A stretch of 60,000 bases of DNA from the NCBI GenBank assembly GCA_030141605.1, contig JAQGDQ010000188.1, positions 266,001 to 326,000 on the forward strand, given 5' to 3'. How positions within the stretch are numbered: position 1 is the stretch's first letter; each line of letters starts with the position of its first letter. This document shows, one piece after another, positions 50,801 to 60,000 of this stretch. This DNA comes from Tubiluchus corallicola. Taxonomy: Eukaryota > Priapulida > Priapulimorpha > Priapulimorphida > Tubiluchidae. The position numbers and the translations under genes were made by a program. The notes below the pieces were generated by a model. That model did no database searches. It was not told the origin of the DNA and saw only the letters and a program-made list of their open reading frames with translations.

Positions 50801-53800
50801 GTAATAAAAAGTGTTGAAGCCAGTGGGAAAAGTTGGAAATAACAAATCAACAAAACCGGACCCAATCTTAAACTGTATATCAAAACAATCTAGTCTTTAA
50901 AATATTGAAAGGGGAACACACTATTTTTTCAAAAATGACTTACGTGAAAGAATTATTACCACACAAACACAATTTTGAGTTAGCAGGACTAGTTCTTCGC
51001 TGTTACATGAATTTTGCCATTTGTTAGTTCGACAGGCACTAGCACTTGCATTTCAGAAATGCATTACACAAAAACAGGTGTTGTGCCTTTCAGTTCAGAT
51101 GTGTTAATTTCTGATGAACCATGCACGTTCGACAACTCATGCGTGAGCACAGTGGCAAATTTGAAATTTGAATTTTTATCTTAAAACATGCCTAGTTTTA
51201 GTACAAAACTTTTAAAATATTTTTCTGTTGAAAATTATGTTAGTTTGTGATGTCATCAATAGTTGGGCTCGCTCGCCATTAATTAAGTTTTTAATCTATT
51301 ATTTAATTATCAGAAATGCTTCTGAAGTATTAATTGTGTTAAAATGCATGCTTTAAATTGGACTTGAAAATGGAGTAGTATATACGAAAAATCATCCTGT
51401 CTTCCTTTAAAAATATTTTGTGACACAAGATGTCTCAACAATTATTCATAAAGTAGATTATGTTACACACACATTTTAAAATGAGGAAATGAATAAACTC
51501 TTGAAATGCTTATTACCACTATTATAAAATAACTCTCATCACTTTCCTCGGGACTACTAAGACAGCGATTCGTCACTCTCTGTTACTCTGTTGTTTTCAT
51601 TCTAACAAGTTATTTAGTAATTGTAGCATTTTTGCTCATATGTTTATAACTACTGGCAAAAAGTACTTCAAAACTATGAAACACTATTGTACTTACTTCA
51701 TCATATGTGTAGTCTCGGTCTGACCCAGACCATGTAAGGCCATCTACTGGTGCAATTTGTTCATCTACAAAAAATGAAAATGCTGCATATATATGTGATA
51801 ACACACACACAAGTATAGGCATTTGCACATGTACAAGCACACACATGCATGAATGCATATACCTATGAAGCGTTAGCAACTTCAGATAATATAGATCATA
51901 CAAACAAATGATATAAAAATGTGTTTTTCAACAAAAATTTATCTGATGTTATGTGACATTGTTTGTCCTATTGAATCTCCCTTGGAATTTTTACACAAAA
52001 ACAATTCTTTGTACACTCACTAGTGTGCAAGAATTTTATTAATTTTGTTTAAAGTGCTACAAAGACAGTGTTTTGAAGCTATGAAGCCTACAAGGTGTCA
52101 ATGTGTTAAAAAATAAGTCCTGAAATGTCAGAAGCTCCTGAAATATCACTGGAAAAAATGAACATCGAGCCAGTCAGTCAGCGAGTAAGTGGTTGGCTTT
52201 GTGAATGAATGAGAAGATTTGGATGTCAGCTAGTCACTGCTCAGTCAATAATGAAAGCTGGCTACATATCAACATCGTACCATTTAGTCATTCATAATAA
52301 TGATTTGAGGCAATATACTTTGCTTCAAAGCAAACTATTATGTTGCTTTACCCTCAAGGCACTTAATGAAACACCTATCTAGCAACTTTCCATAGACATA
52401 TACATCTACATTGTAATTTAATACAAAAACCTTAAAGGAAAGGACAAGTTAACTTGAAAATTAAGATTTAACTGGTGGACTTTGTGGTCTTTCTTAAGCA
52501 TAAGCGCATCATGGCTTTCTTCTGCAGCTTACCTAATGTTCATGCAAAAATATCATAACAACTAATTTTTTGTAAAAGCTTATTATATTTTTGACAGAAC
52601 TTGACCTGACTTGCTTTTCTTCAGCAGATGAACAATGGAAGAATGGGAGCACCCAAATGTAACAAATGCTCGTGACTTTAAAATGATTTTACCAATTACC
52701 CTAGGTACTTATCACACTTATTACTAAATCCTTCTAGCAGTTTATGTGAACATTATAATAACTCTAACTTTCCAGAAGGCTTAGCTTTTCCTTTAACAAT
52801 TAACCAATCAAATAAAACAACAAACAACAAGCAAAAATAAGCAATTCGGGTATGCCGCTATTATATTATCATGCAATGTAATGTAGTGTAAAATTTATTT
52901 ATATAGTGTACTACATCATTTAAAATCTCAACACGCTGAACAATAAAATACATTTCAAATTCATAAAAAACATAAAATTTAAAAGACATTCAAAATTAAA
53001 AATAATTCATAAAAAGTACTATTTAAACAAATGTTGTTTAACATTTAAGACGTTGTTTAAAACAACCTAATGGATTTGCAGAACATATGGCAACTGGTAA
53101 GTTATCCCAGAGACGTGGAGCACAGAGAGAGAATGCTTTTTCACCATAGAATACTGTATTAGGAATTGGCTGATGTAAATTAATTTGTTCATTAGCATTA
53201 GAACGAAGGATATGTTATGGCATGTTAAAAGATCACTAAGGTATGCAGTTGCTGAAATGGCTAATAATAAGCACTGTTTATCATACATACCTTCATCAGG
53301 ACCATCTTCTATACGATCCTAGAAGAAAAAAGTAAAACAAATTCCACCAAAAACAAAATGCTAATGAGTATCTCATACACTTACATCAGTGAAATCATTT
53401 ACAGTGTTCTAACGAGTTTCAAGGGACCGTGAAAATTTCCTTACTATAACCGTTATAGCAGCTGAAGTTAATTGTTTAAGCGTATGAACAACACAGAAAT
53501 ATATTATAAGACGAATATGATGTGACGATGAAAAGAGCACTTTCTTTTGAGACTAGCACAAGTTTCTTAATGAGTGCCACTGTTCAGCAATAATTTTACA
53601 ACAAAAATGTAAAATTATAGTCAAAAACTCTATCATTTCTAAACTTAAGGTAGTCTTTTACGCAATAAATCCCAGTATAAAATTGTATACTACTGTGTTA
53701 TTGTATTAATTGTCACTACTGTGATTCATACCGTCTGCTGGCAGCTGAATGTGTTTTGCATTGCTGTTACAGTACAATCATTTGACTGTGTGGCAAGACC

Positions 53801-56800
53801 CTAGATGCCTGCGTGGATGGAAAATAATACCTTTTTGAATATCTGTGCAGGCGCAGTATCTTTTATGACTATGAGCATTTCAGCATGGGTTTACGTCAGT
53901 TAATAACTAAGTTTACAGTCAGGCTAGCCTACATGTGTTACTTAATGTAAAATCACTGTATTTATTTAAAACAGTGTTTTTATTAAGTCACAGAATCATT
54001 TATTTTCCAAAGCAAAACAGTTAATTTTTTGAAACACCTGGTTATATTTGCCTGCTTCACATTGAATTGCACCAAAGCTTTAATCAATGAGCTGTCAAAT
54101 TGTGAAAGGCATAAGAACACTATCACTTGATTCAAAAAATTGCTGAAGTTTAGCATATATTCTTCACATATTTTATGTTTTTTATGTTTTCAATTTTATG
54201 AATAATTTCTCTTTTTATTTCTATTGAAATAGCATTTCGTGCTCGCTTTACTGACCGTAAAATTACAATTGCAGCAGCGCACATTGACTCACCAGCACGT
54301 CTGCATGTACTGTACTTGACGCACATTGTTTTATATGTGATCAATAAATTAATCGCCACAGTGACCTTTATAAACTTGCTGAATGGTGTCCATATGCCAA
54401 GTATTTTACAAGTCACGCTCATTATATGCAAAGCAAATACAATCACGGGGTGGAAAAATTCCCTCTTACTAAGTAAGATCTTCTAATATCGGAACTCGCT
54501 GCAAGCAAGGTTTAAAGGCATTGATTAAGCTTAAGACTTGACAGGTCTTTGAAATTTGCTCGTAATAATGACAAGCTCATTATGCAGGCCTCATTGTAAA
54601 TGGATTATACTGTATATTGTTAACATCGATAAGAAATTTTAGTGAACACACTGGCAAAACCAAGGGTTAACGTCAGATTTAATCACATGATTCATGAGAA
54701 ACGAAAAAGCTGCCTATAAAATTGTCCAAGAAAGGTATAGAGAAGTGTAACAGAGTTTTATCAGAAAATATCTGCTTAATGCAAATTAGGCTATTCTTTT
54801 AAAACAAATTCAAAACATGTTGATGATATACGAAATGATATAAAAATAATATATAGGAATATAGTGCCAGTAAAGAATTGTTTTATTAACTGCTTAATTA
54901 ACTAATGCTGTAAATACACAAAATGAAAACTTACAGCTTTTGTATCCAAGCTTTCTAAGTCTGGCAGTTTAACTTTCTTCTTTTTCTTTTTCTTCATCAT
55001 TGAAAAATCGTCAAAATCTAGGCTAATATCTATAAAAATGAGCACAAAAACATATAATGATTTTATATTGTTCTGTAGACTATTCAAAAGTCTGGTGTCT
55101 AGGAAAGTAAAATGATGATAATTAGATGTTGAATGCTAAGCAAATCAATTCAAAGTACATACCAGTTTTTGGTATTTTTATAAAAGAGACACAAAAGAGA
55201 AAATGTGAATCATATAAAATAATATTTTATGTCTTCTAAAATAATAACAAAGTATTCCACTCCAAGTATTAACGGGAAATGACATATTAATGAAATGTTT
55301 GGTGAAATTTGTCAGACATGCTCCACTTTCATAGCTTTCCATTATTATTTAAGTCGCTGGACAGTTGTCCAGAAGCATCAGAAATTAAAACATCAAAGAT
55401 GATGCCGTAAAATTACATATACTTACATCAATATATTGTTAAAATAAAAAATAATTAAGCTCTAATACTGATAGAAATGATCCATTCTAGACGCAAAGTT
55501 TTCCAAAAAATAATTTATTGATAAGTATCATAACAGTGAAATTGCTCTACTATTATTATAAGTTTTTAGTTTACCCTCATCTTTTTCTTTCCGTTCAGAG
55601 TCGACATCGTCACCCTGATCTTTAATATTATCAGCATCATCACCCGTAGGACCTGCCTCGGTCCGGTCACTAGCAGTGACATTTATATTTTCCCCTGCCA
55701 TTGCAGCATCCAGGTCAAATGGGGTCTTCTTCTTTTTCTTTTTCTTTTTCATTGACGGATCGAAAAGCTGAAAATGTCATGAAATAATCATTGTACTTAA
55801 TAAAAAATTACTGCATGCGCCCACGATCATTCTCCCTTATTTACTCTCTCACTTCCATTATTTGTAGTACCATTTCTAAGTAACATATCAAATTATTATG
55901 CTAAGAAGTATGAATGATAGATAGCGATGTAGGTGCGGAGTATGCCATTTAAGTAACAAAAGTAGGACACTAGCGCTAAAGCGCATGCACTAAATCTACG
56001 GAAAACCTGTGTCGCACATGGGCAGCCCAAATAGACACTGACAATTTCTCTCACAAGTTTAAAAATGAAGCAGATGCTAATGAGCCTTCACAACATGAAA
56101 AAGTAAGTTTTAAAATCTAGGAAGGGCGAAGACAAGTATGCCACATGGCAGTACAAGGCTCGCTAGCCCATGTAGGGCACATAGCTCCCTAGCCCGTTTA
56201 CTTAATAGAAAACACTTACTTGACGAAGAGGTCGTGAAACGGATCACCTGTGTGTGAAGCGAGGCTAAATGTTGGAATTGCCTTAAAAGTGGGCTTATTT
56301 CACTTTAAAAAGATTAATCTCGATGCCAGATTTAATATTGCTCATTCGACAAGCTCAGAATAACATTCTTTTATTTTATCAGCTGTATAATAAATTATTC
56401 AAAGTGTACTGAAGTATTCAATTGTTATTAATGTTATTATTATTAAACAAACAAGGACAACGGACGCTGAAACTACGGTTAACGACTGAATTTGTGACCT
56501 GCCTCTAATGCGACCTACTCGGGCAGGCCATGTACGAGGCGCTCTACTTGGCCCAGCTCATGTACGACGCGTCTTACTTTGGCTAGCCCATGTACGGCAA
56601 TTGTCCTACTCCGCTCCCGACAAGTGAAACTCATGACACTATTTGAACGAAGGGTTTAAAATTTAACAAAACGTTGATAAACATGCATTTTCGTAACAAT
56701 ACGGAGTTCTCAATGATAGGAAAATAAAACGAGTAAAAACACGCCACTTGGTACCTAGTAATAGATACGGTAGAAAGGTTGTAACTAAGCGTGTGAATCC

Positions 56801-56878
56801 GTAAAAATACGGCTTTTAAAGAAACGACTTTATTACTATCAATAACAAATTACTCACCGCCGCATCATCATCTGCCAT
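47663..56878 (-). CDS. EIF2S2: eIF2 subunit beta, complete, 9 exons, 290 aa
   Basis: Exons in transcript order: 56858-56878, 55575-55767, 54935-55029, 53291-53318, 51697-51764, 50282-50430, 49854-49910, 48821-48906, 47663-47838; 873 nt in all, phases consistent. The subunit belongs to the eIF2 heterotrimer that delivers Met-tRNAi to the 40S ribosome; lysine boxes bind eIF5 and eIF2B epsilon. Visible: K-box 1 (K14-K21) after LFDPSM, a second K-box (K84-K90), [42 protein letters not shown], and a C4 zinc finger (C238, C241, C259, C262). It is shorter than the human 333-aa protein because the N-terminal region has two lysine boxes rather than three. The core is near-identical to animal orthologues, so function should be intact. 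Confidence 0.96.
48821..48906 (-). CDS. EIF2S2: EIF2S2 exon 8
   Basis: Acceptor ATTTTATAG, donor GTAAGT. Encodes [20 protein letters not shown], then ENVLRRYI. Confidence 0.96.
49030..49350. repeat. Two diverged copies of a repeat, period about 159 bp
   Basis: GACAAAACCTG at 49096 and 49255 begins matching blocks, each followed by TAGTTGCAG and a (G)GGAAA(A)GGGG(T)AAAATA block (49164-49181 and 49325-49340). The copies are heavily diverged. Confidence 0.5.
49854..49910 (-). CDS. EIF2S2: EIF2S2 exon 7
   Basis: Acceptor TTTTTTGCAG, donor GTAGGT. Encodes [18 protein letters not shown], highly conserved. Confidence 0.95.
50282..50430 (-). CDS. EIF2S2: EIF2S2 exon 6
   Basis: Acceptor CATTTTAG, donor GTACGT, phase 0 in and 2 out. 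Encodes [20 protein letters not shown], then [18 protein letters not shown]. Confidence 0.96.
51257..51411 (+). repeat. Dispersed repeat, copy 2
   Basis: Same orientation as copy 1 at 45.05 kb and in an intron of a neighbouring gene. It carries an extra block of roughly 10-15 nt (near 51376-51388) absent from copy 1. No coding potential; SINE or MITE fragment by size. Confidence 0.85.
51697..51764 (-). CDS. EIF2S2: EIF2S2 exon 5
   Basis: Acceptor TTTTTTGTAG, donor GTAAGT. Encodes [20 protein letters not shown] and YDE, the conserved W-x-GSDRDYTY motif at the start of the core domain. Confidence 0.95.
52872..53280 (-). mobile_element. LINE (non-LTR retrotransposon) 3' end: C-terminus of ORF2 and 3' UTR
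   Basis: On the minus strand, 53208-53038 reads without a stop as [20 protein letters not shown], then [20 protein letters not shown] and GCFKQRLKC stop. G-x-x-A-F-S, then A-P-x-L-W-(N/D)-x-L-P, then F-K-x-x-L-K is the standard C-terminal signature of CR1/L2/Rex-like reverse transcriptase proteins. An upstream piece (YLSDLLT near 53230) lies in another frame. A short UTR and an A/T tail end near 52872. 5'-truncated. Confidence 0.8.
53291..53318 (-). CDS. EIF2S2: EIF2S2 exon 4, 28-nt microexon
   Basis: Acceptor TTTTTTCTTCTAG, donor GTATGT. Encodes DRIEDGPDE plus one base. Phase 0 in and 1 out fits exactly between exons 3 and 5. Confidence 0.8.
54935..55029 (-). CDS. EIF2S2: EIF2S2 exon 3 with second lysine box
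   Basis: Acceptor TTTTTATAG, donor GTAAGT, phase 1 in and 0 out. Encodes [12 protein letters not shown], seven lysines, [13 protein letters not shown]. Context resembles K-box 3 of the human protein (K-run then NVKFPDEDE). Confidence 0.93.
55575..55767 (-). CDS. EIF2S2: EIF2S2 exon 2 with lysine box 1
   Basis: Acceptor CATTTTCAG, donor GTAAAC, phase 0 in and 1 out. Encodes LFDPSM, eight lysines, [14 protein letters not shown], then an acidic tail. TPFDLDAA after the lysines is the standard first K-box context in animals. Confidence 0.95.
56509..56598. repeat. Three 30-bp tandem units in EIF2S2 intron 1
   Basis: Units 56509-56538, 56539-56568 and 56569-56598 each carry CTACT(T/C) and CATGTACGA/G at the same offset. 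They are GC- and CpG-rich against an AT-rich background; a related fragment (GCTAGCCCATGTAGGGC) occurs near 56163. Confidence 0.8.
56858..56878 (-). CDS. EIF2S2: EIF2S2 exon 1 (MADDDAA)
   Basis: Seven codons from ATG 56878 to donor GTGAGT, phase 0; context AAAATGG is a good start. Joins in frame to [10 protein letters not shown] of exon 2, as in orthologues with a short acidic start before the FDP motif. Confidence 0.85.
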
Positions 56879-57159
56879 TTTAGCTACTTTCACTTGTGTT
56901 GCGAACGAACAAGATATCTCAGATACAACCTAGTTTTCGAATCACTTTAAAATTACAACACGAAATTGCATCAGAACTCAGAATCTCTTACTACTATCAG
57001 ATGCCAATACAAGAAACTTTTTGCAATTTGCACATTTGCAGCAGTATGAGTGATAACTGCTCTCCTACACGACCAATGCAATGACGAGAAGAACACGAGT
57101 CTCGTCGTCTCGGTGCTTTTACGTTTTAAACTTGTTGATACCATGCACTCCTATCTGCT

Positions 57160-57245
57160 AGGGGTGAGTATCAAACGTTCGAGTTCGAACGTTCGAATCG
57201 AATTCGAACGAGTTTTTTTAGTTCGAACTTGATTCGAACCCAAAA
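57160..57245. repeat. TTCGAA-rich block, possible DNA-transposon terminus
   Basis: AGGGGTGAGTATCAAACGTT is followed by repeated TTCGAA/GTTCGAAC motifs. Elements of the hAT group often start C/TAGGGGTG with such subterminal repeats. A related block with TTCGAATTC motifs lies at 57434-57535, but no matching terminal inverted repeat was found. Confidence 0.35.
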
Positions 57246-57699
57246 CCATAGGTTCAAATAGTTCAGCACTTCAATCACATATGTTCTTTATCACTAAAGC
57301 GATTGAAACAACATGCAATTAGCATAATTTAGCTGTGATTTCTGTGCACAGTTTTAAACAAATTACTAGTCGTTTTATTGCAGTACAGAATCTAGTAATA
57401 TGCTTGATCTTTGTAAGACCGATTTTTATTGGTGGTTCGAAAACTTGTTCAGAAATCTTTCAATCTCAATTCGAATTCAGTTCGAATTCAAAACACTAAA
57501 GTTTGGCTCGATTCGAATTGAAAGTGACAAATTCGGTCTGCTATCTGCTGCTACAATCCGCGATGCTTTATCCGGATTGTGTTCTGACAGCCAGTGTGCA
57601 GTAGAAACGTCAAATATTTCTAATAGAAATTTGATAACATTAATGTTATCATTTAGAGGGTTGCTTATGATACATTATTGTTCTAACTTTATTATACAT

Positions 57700-57755
57700 G
57701 CAGTGTATTTGAGCAAATAAAATTGAATTGAAATCAAATTTTAATTGAATTAATT
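57700..57755 (+). mobile_element. Retroelement-type tail, (TTGAA)n-like
   Basis: TTGAGCAAATAAAATTGAAT, then TGAAATCAAATTTTAATTGA, resembles LINE 3' ends that finish in ATTGAATTG repeats. The body is not recognised. Confidence 0.3.
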
Positions 57756-58000
57756 TTACCACTTACTTTTTGGTGTATTGATTATGTGTAATTTAATGAC
57801 TAGTTGGCCACACATTTTTCGTTATCATTAAAGATTGTGCTCTGAAATTTTACACTAAAAAATTGAAAAGCCTTTCGAGTAGAATATGCATCTATGGTCA
57901 ATACTCAATCATGTACTGAATGCAAATGTACAACAGTCAATATTCCAAGTAAAATTATCAAAGATGGTATTGAATTAATTGGAATCCATATTACTTGACA

Positions 58001-58840
58001 GATATCGATGTGCTGGAATCTGTACAGAGAAGATTTACGCACAGGGTTGCAGATATGGAGAATCTCACTTATCTATAGCAATTGCAAAAACTCCACATAT
58101 CTTCACTGGAAGAAAAACGCCTACATGCTGATTTATTTATAATATAAAGTATCATTCATGGAAATGTCAGTTTCAGTTTTAACGACTTTTTCAGTTGAGC
58201 AACAGTAAGACAAACACGGCGAGAAAACTAATGAATAATACTCCTTTTTTTCTTCTCTGGGATCACAGAAGTTGTTGCCAATAAGTTTGTTTTGCTTTGA
58301 TGCAAACAACGAACCATTAAGACAACATATGTAAGCATAAGTAAGTAAATTATGTTGTTGACAGATGTGAAACTATGAATACGTTTTTGCCTCCATTGGA
58401 CCTAATATGGTATCCCAAATCCAGCATACTACAAAGTCATTTAGGCCTGGGGCACTGTTTCTAATTCAGCCCTCAAATCACTTATAATCAATCAAAATAA
58501 ATTTATGAACTTTGCCAGTAGAAAGGCTCACGTTATACCATCGTACTATGAACTAAACCTGTTAAACCTGAAAGATATTACATAAATTGTACCTACCTTA
58601 TTTACAGATTCAAACATCACATTTCCTCTGTATTATTTTCTGATTACAATCACTCTGTAGACACAACATATGTTTACAACACTAGATTTGCAAGCAGCAG
58701 CAATTATTGCATATAACGTTTCAATACAAATGTGGCACAGAAGTCTTTGACAGACCAGGTAGGTCTTTTGTGGAATAGCCTTCCCAATTATATGAAAATC
58801 AACTAAATTATTAGTATAGATATGTTCAATCCTCTTCACC
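58001..58840 (+). mobile_element. Decayed LINE ORF2 C-terminal region
   Basis: 58001 onward reads DIDVLESVQRRFTHRVADME, then NLTYL stop QLQKLHISSLEEKRLHADLF; after a frameshift, IIHGNVSFSFNDFFS. This is the E-x-V-Q-R-R-(F)-T, then L-x-x-L-x-L-x-S-L-E-x-R-R block of non-LTR reverse transcriptases. WNSLPNYM at 58771-58794 is the downstream W-N-S-L-P motif. An in-frame stop and shifts show it is dead. Confidence 0.75.
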
Positions 58841-59327
58841 CCGGTGGCGAGCATGCAGACATCAATAAAAAGTGTCTGCGAGATCAACAACACGATCAAC
58901 TTGTTTTGTTTTACGAATCACACTAAATATCTTTTACATCAACTTGCCTTTACAGTTTACTTGCTTTAATTGTATTTTTAGTTTCAACAGCTCGTTAACA
59001 TACATCCTAGCCAGGAGTAATTTATCTATGCTCAATTCACTTATATAAATTTTTGCTTGAGAAATTGAAAAATAAATTGTCTATCTCCATATCTATGGTC
59101 TGAGCACTTGTTCCATAGTGTAATAGTGGTGTGACAACTATTATCAATGTCGCTCTGTTGCATTGAAATTTTGAAGATATTTTTGGATTTTCTTGATGTT
59201 GAGTAAATTTTTCGAAGTTTTTTTGCTTTGATTTAGCAGTAATTTTGTCAAAATAATATATCTGGCAATACGTATTTCTGACATGATTGTTCTAGAACCG
59301 ACCCAGGTAAACTTTTTTGTTGTCAGT

Positions 59328-59375
59328 TATGTAGATTTTTGCAAAGCTTTCAATAAAGTACCGCATACACAATTA
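59328..59375 (+). mobile_element. Reverse-transcriptase motif fragment of a LINE
   Basis: YVDFCKAFNKVPHTQL matches the (L)DFSKAFDKVPHxxL motif of non-LTR reverse transcriptases. It lies downstream of the C-terminal fragment at 58.0-58.8 kb, so it belongs to a different insertion. Flanks do not continue the domain clearly. Confidence 0.5.
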
Positions 59376-60000
59376 CACATGCATGATGTGCAGGTAACTA
59401 AGACAGAAACGGATAGAATTTGCAGTAGGATACATAATTTACATGTACTATGCATATGCTACAGACAAAGTCTGCAACCTGGTATTCTGTTGAATGACTA
59501 GGCATTTTATATATGACAAAACAAAACAGTAAAGTGTCTAAAATTTCAACCATACTTTTACTAGGCATTAACCCATTATAATGCAAAAGTACGTTTAGGC
59601 AGAGTGTGTAATTCTTAGATTTTGGATGTACTTTTCCTGGTTATTTTGTAGTGCGTCAAATAAATTTTAGGTACTGTGTAGTTGCAGTTTAGATGGTTCT
59701 TTTGAACGCACTCTCACATCGCATAAATCAATAATATCACTGAAAGCATGGCTCCAACAGAAAGATGCATCCTTTATCTGCACACTGGTGTAAAGAAAAT
59801 GACGATCTACATCATATTTTTCGAAAAAAAATTCAAAAGTTTGTGTCACAGTTGCGAAAACGGACGAGGATTGACCGTTTTACTGCAGTATTTTCATTTC
59901 CGCGTCTGCATGAAGTAATTGTTTTTATCCACTGCTGGGTGCCACTAGATAGAATCAAATAACATGCTGTAAAACAAATAATATTTTAAAATTCACTAAA

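Larger units (their letters stand above)
47839..56857. other. EIF2S2 introns
   Basis: Eight introns. Recognised content: the degenerate 159-bp-period repeat (49.0-49.35 kb, intron 7), dispersed repeat copy 2 (51.26 kb, intron 5), a LINE 3' end (52.87-53.28 kb, intron 4) and three 30-bp units (56.51-56.60 kb, intron 1). Introns 2 and 3 show nothing recognisable. Confidence 0.5.
56879..60000. other. 5' flank of EIF2S2 and right-hand intergenic region
   Basis: Contains TTCGAA-rich blocks (57.16-57.24, 57.43-57.54 kb), LINE fragments and short unsupported open frames. No host gene recognised up to the right edge. Confidence 0.5.

Noticed and set aside
55030-55574. Possible exon for a third lysine box of eIF2 beta
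   Set aside because: No lysine-rich frame with splice sites found in the intron.
1-60000. CRISPR arrays, operons, bacterial or phage genes, complete tRNA or rRNA genes
   Set aside because: None seen; the window is plainly eukaryotic with spliced genes, and no B-box or cloverleaf could be completed.

Overview
This window is AT-rich, intron-dense DNA from an animal, most likely an invertebrate with a mid-sized genome. The evidence is three conserved metazoan genes split into short exons with GT-AG introns, a phospholipase-C-like (PLCL/PRIP) scaffold gene, an apparent U12-class (minor spliceosome) intron, and decayed non-LTR retrotransposons and non-autonomous DNA elements. I cannot name the species.

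All three genes read on the minus strand, head to tail. (1) 704-35376: the 5' part of an inactive phospholipase C-like gene (PLCL/PRIP). Nine exons encode 407 residues: a PP1-docking-type N-terminus, a PH domain, the EF-hand region and the start of the catalytic X box. The gene runs off the left edge. Its first intron is about 17.6 kb and holds a BTB-BACK retrocopy-like sequence, two inverted-repeat elements and a promoter-like segment. (2) 37755-45551: TRIP13 (Pch2), 11 exons, complete, 436 residues, an AAA+ ATPase that remodels HORMA-domain proteins. (3) 47663-56878: EIF2S2 (eIF2 beta), 9 exons, complete, 290 residues, with a C4 zinc finger but only two of the usual three lysine boxes. I rebuilt the exon chains by hand; reading phase agrees at every junction in all three genes.

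The space between and beyond the genes is mainly mobile-element debris and short tandem duplications. It includes a LINE 3' end inside EIF2S2 intron 4, LINE fragments at 58.0-58.8 kb and 59.3 kb, a fold-back element at 33.7-34.8 kb, an AAGTAC-rich inverted element at 23.8-24.5 kb, a dispersed repeat present at 45.05 kb and 51.26 kb, a perfect 47-bp tandem duplication, and three 30-bp units in EIF2S2 intron 1.

The three genes have unrelated jobs (phosphoinositide/PP1 scaffolding, HORMA remodelling in the spindle checkpoint and meiosis, translation initiation), and nothing suggests co-regulation beyond shared orientation. I found no unknown multi-gene system. The best leads are the minor-class intron of PLCL, whose 3' end is neither AG nor AC; the nested BTB-BACK sequence whose two frameshifts both sit in homopolymers; and the inverted-repeat elements.
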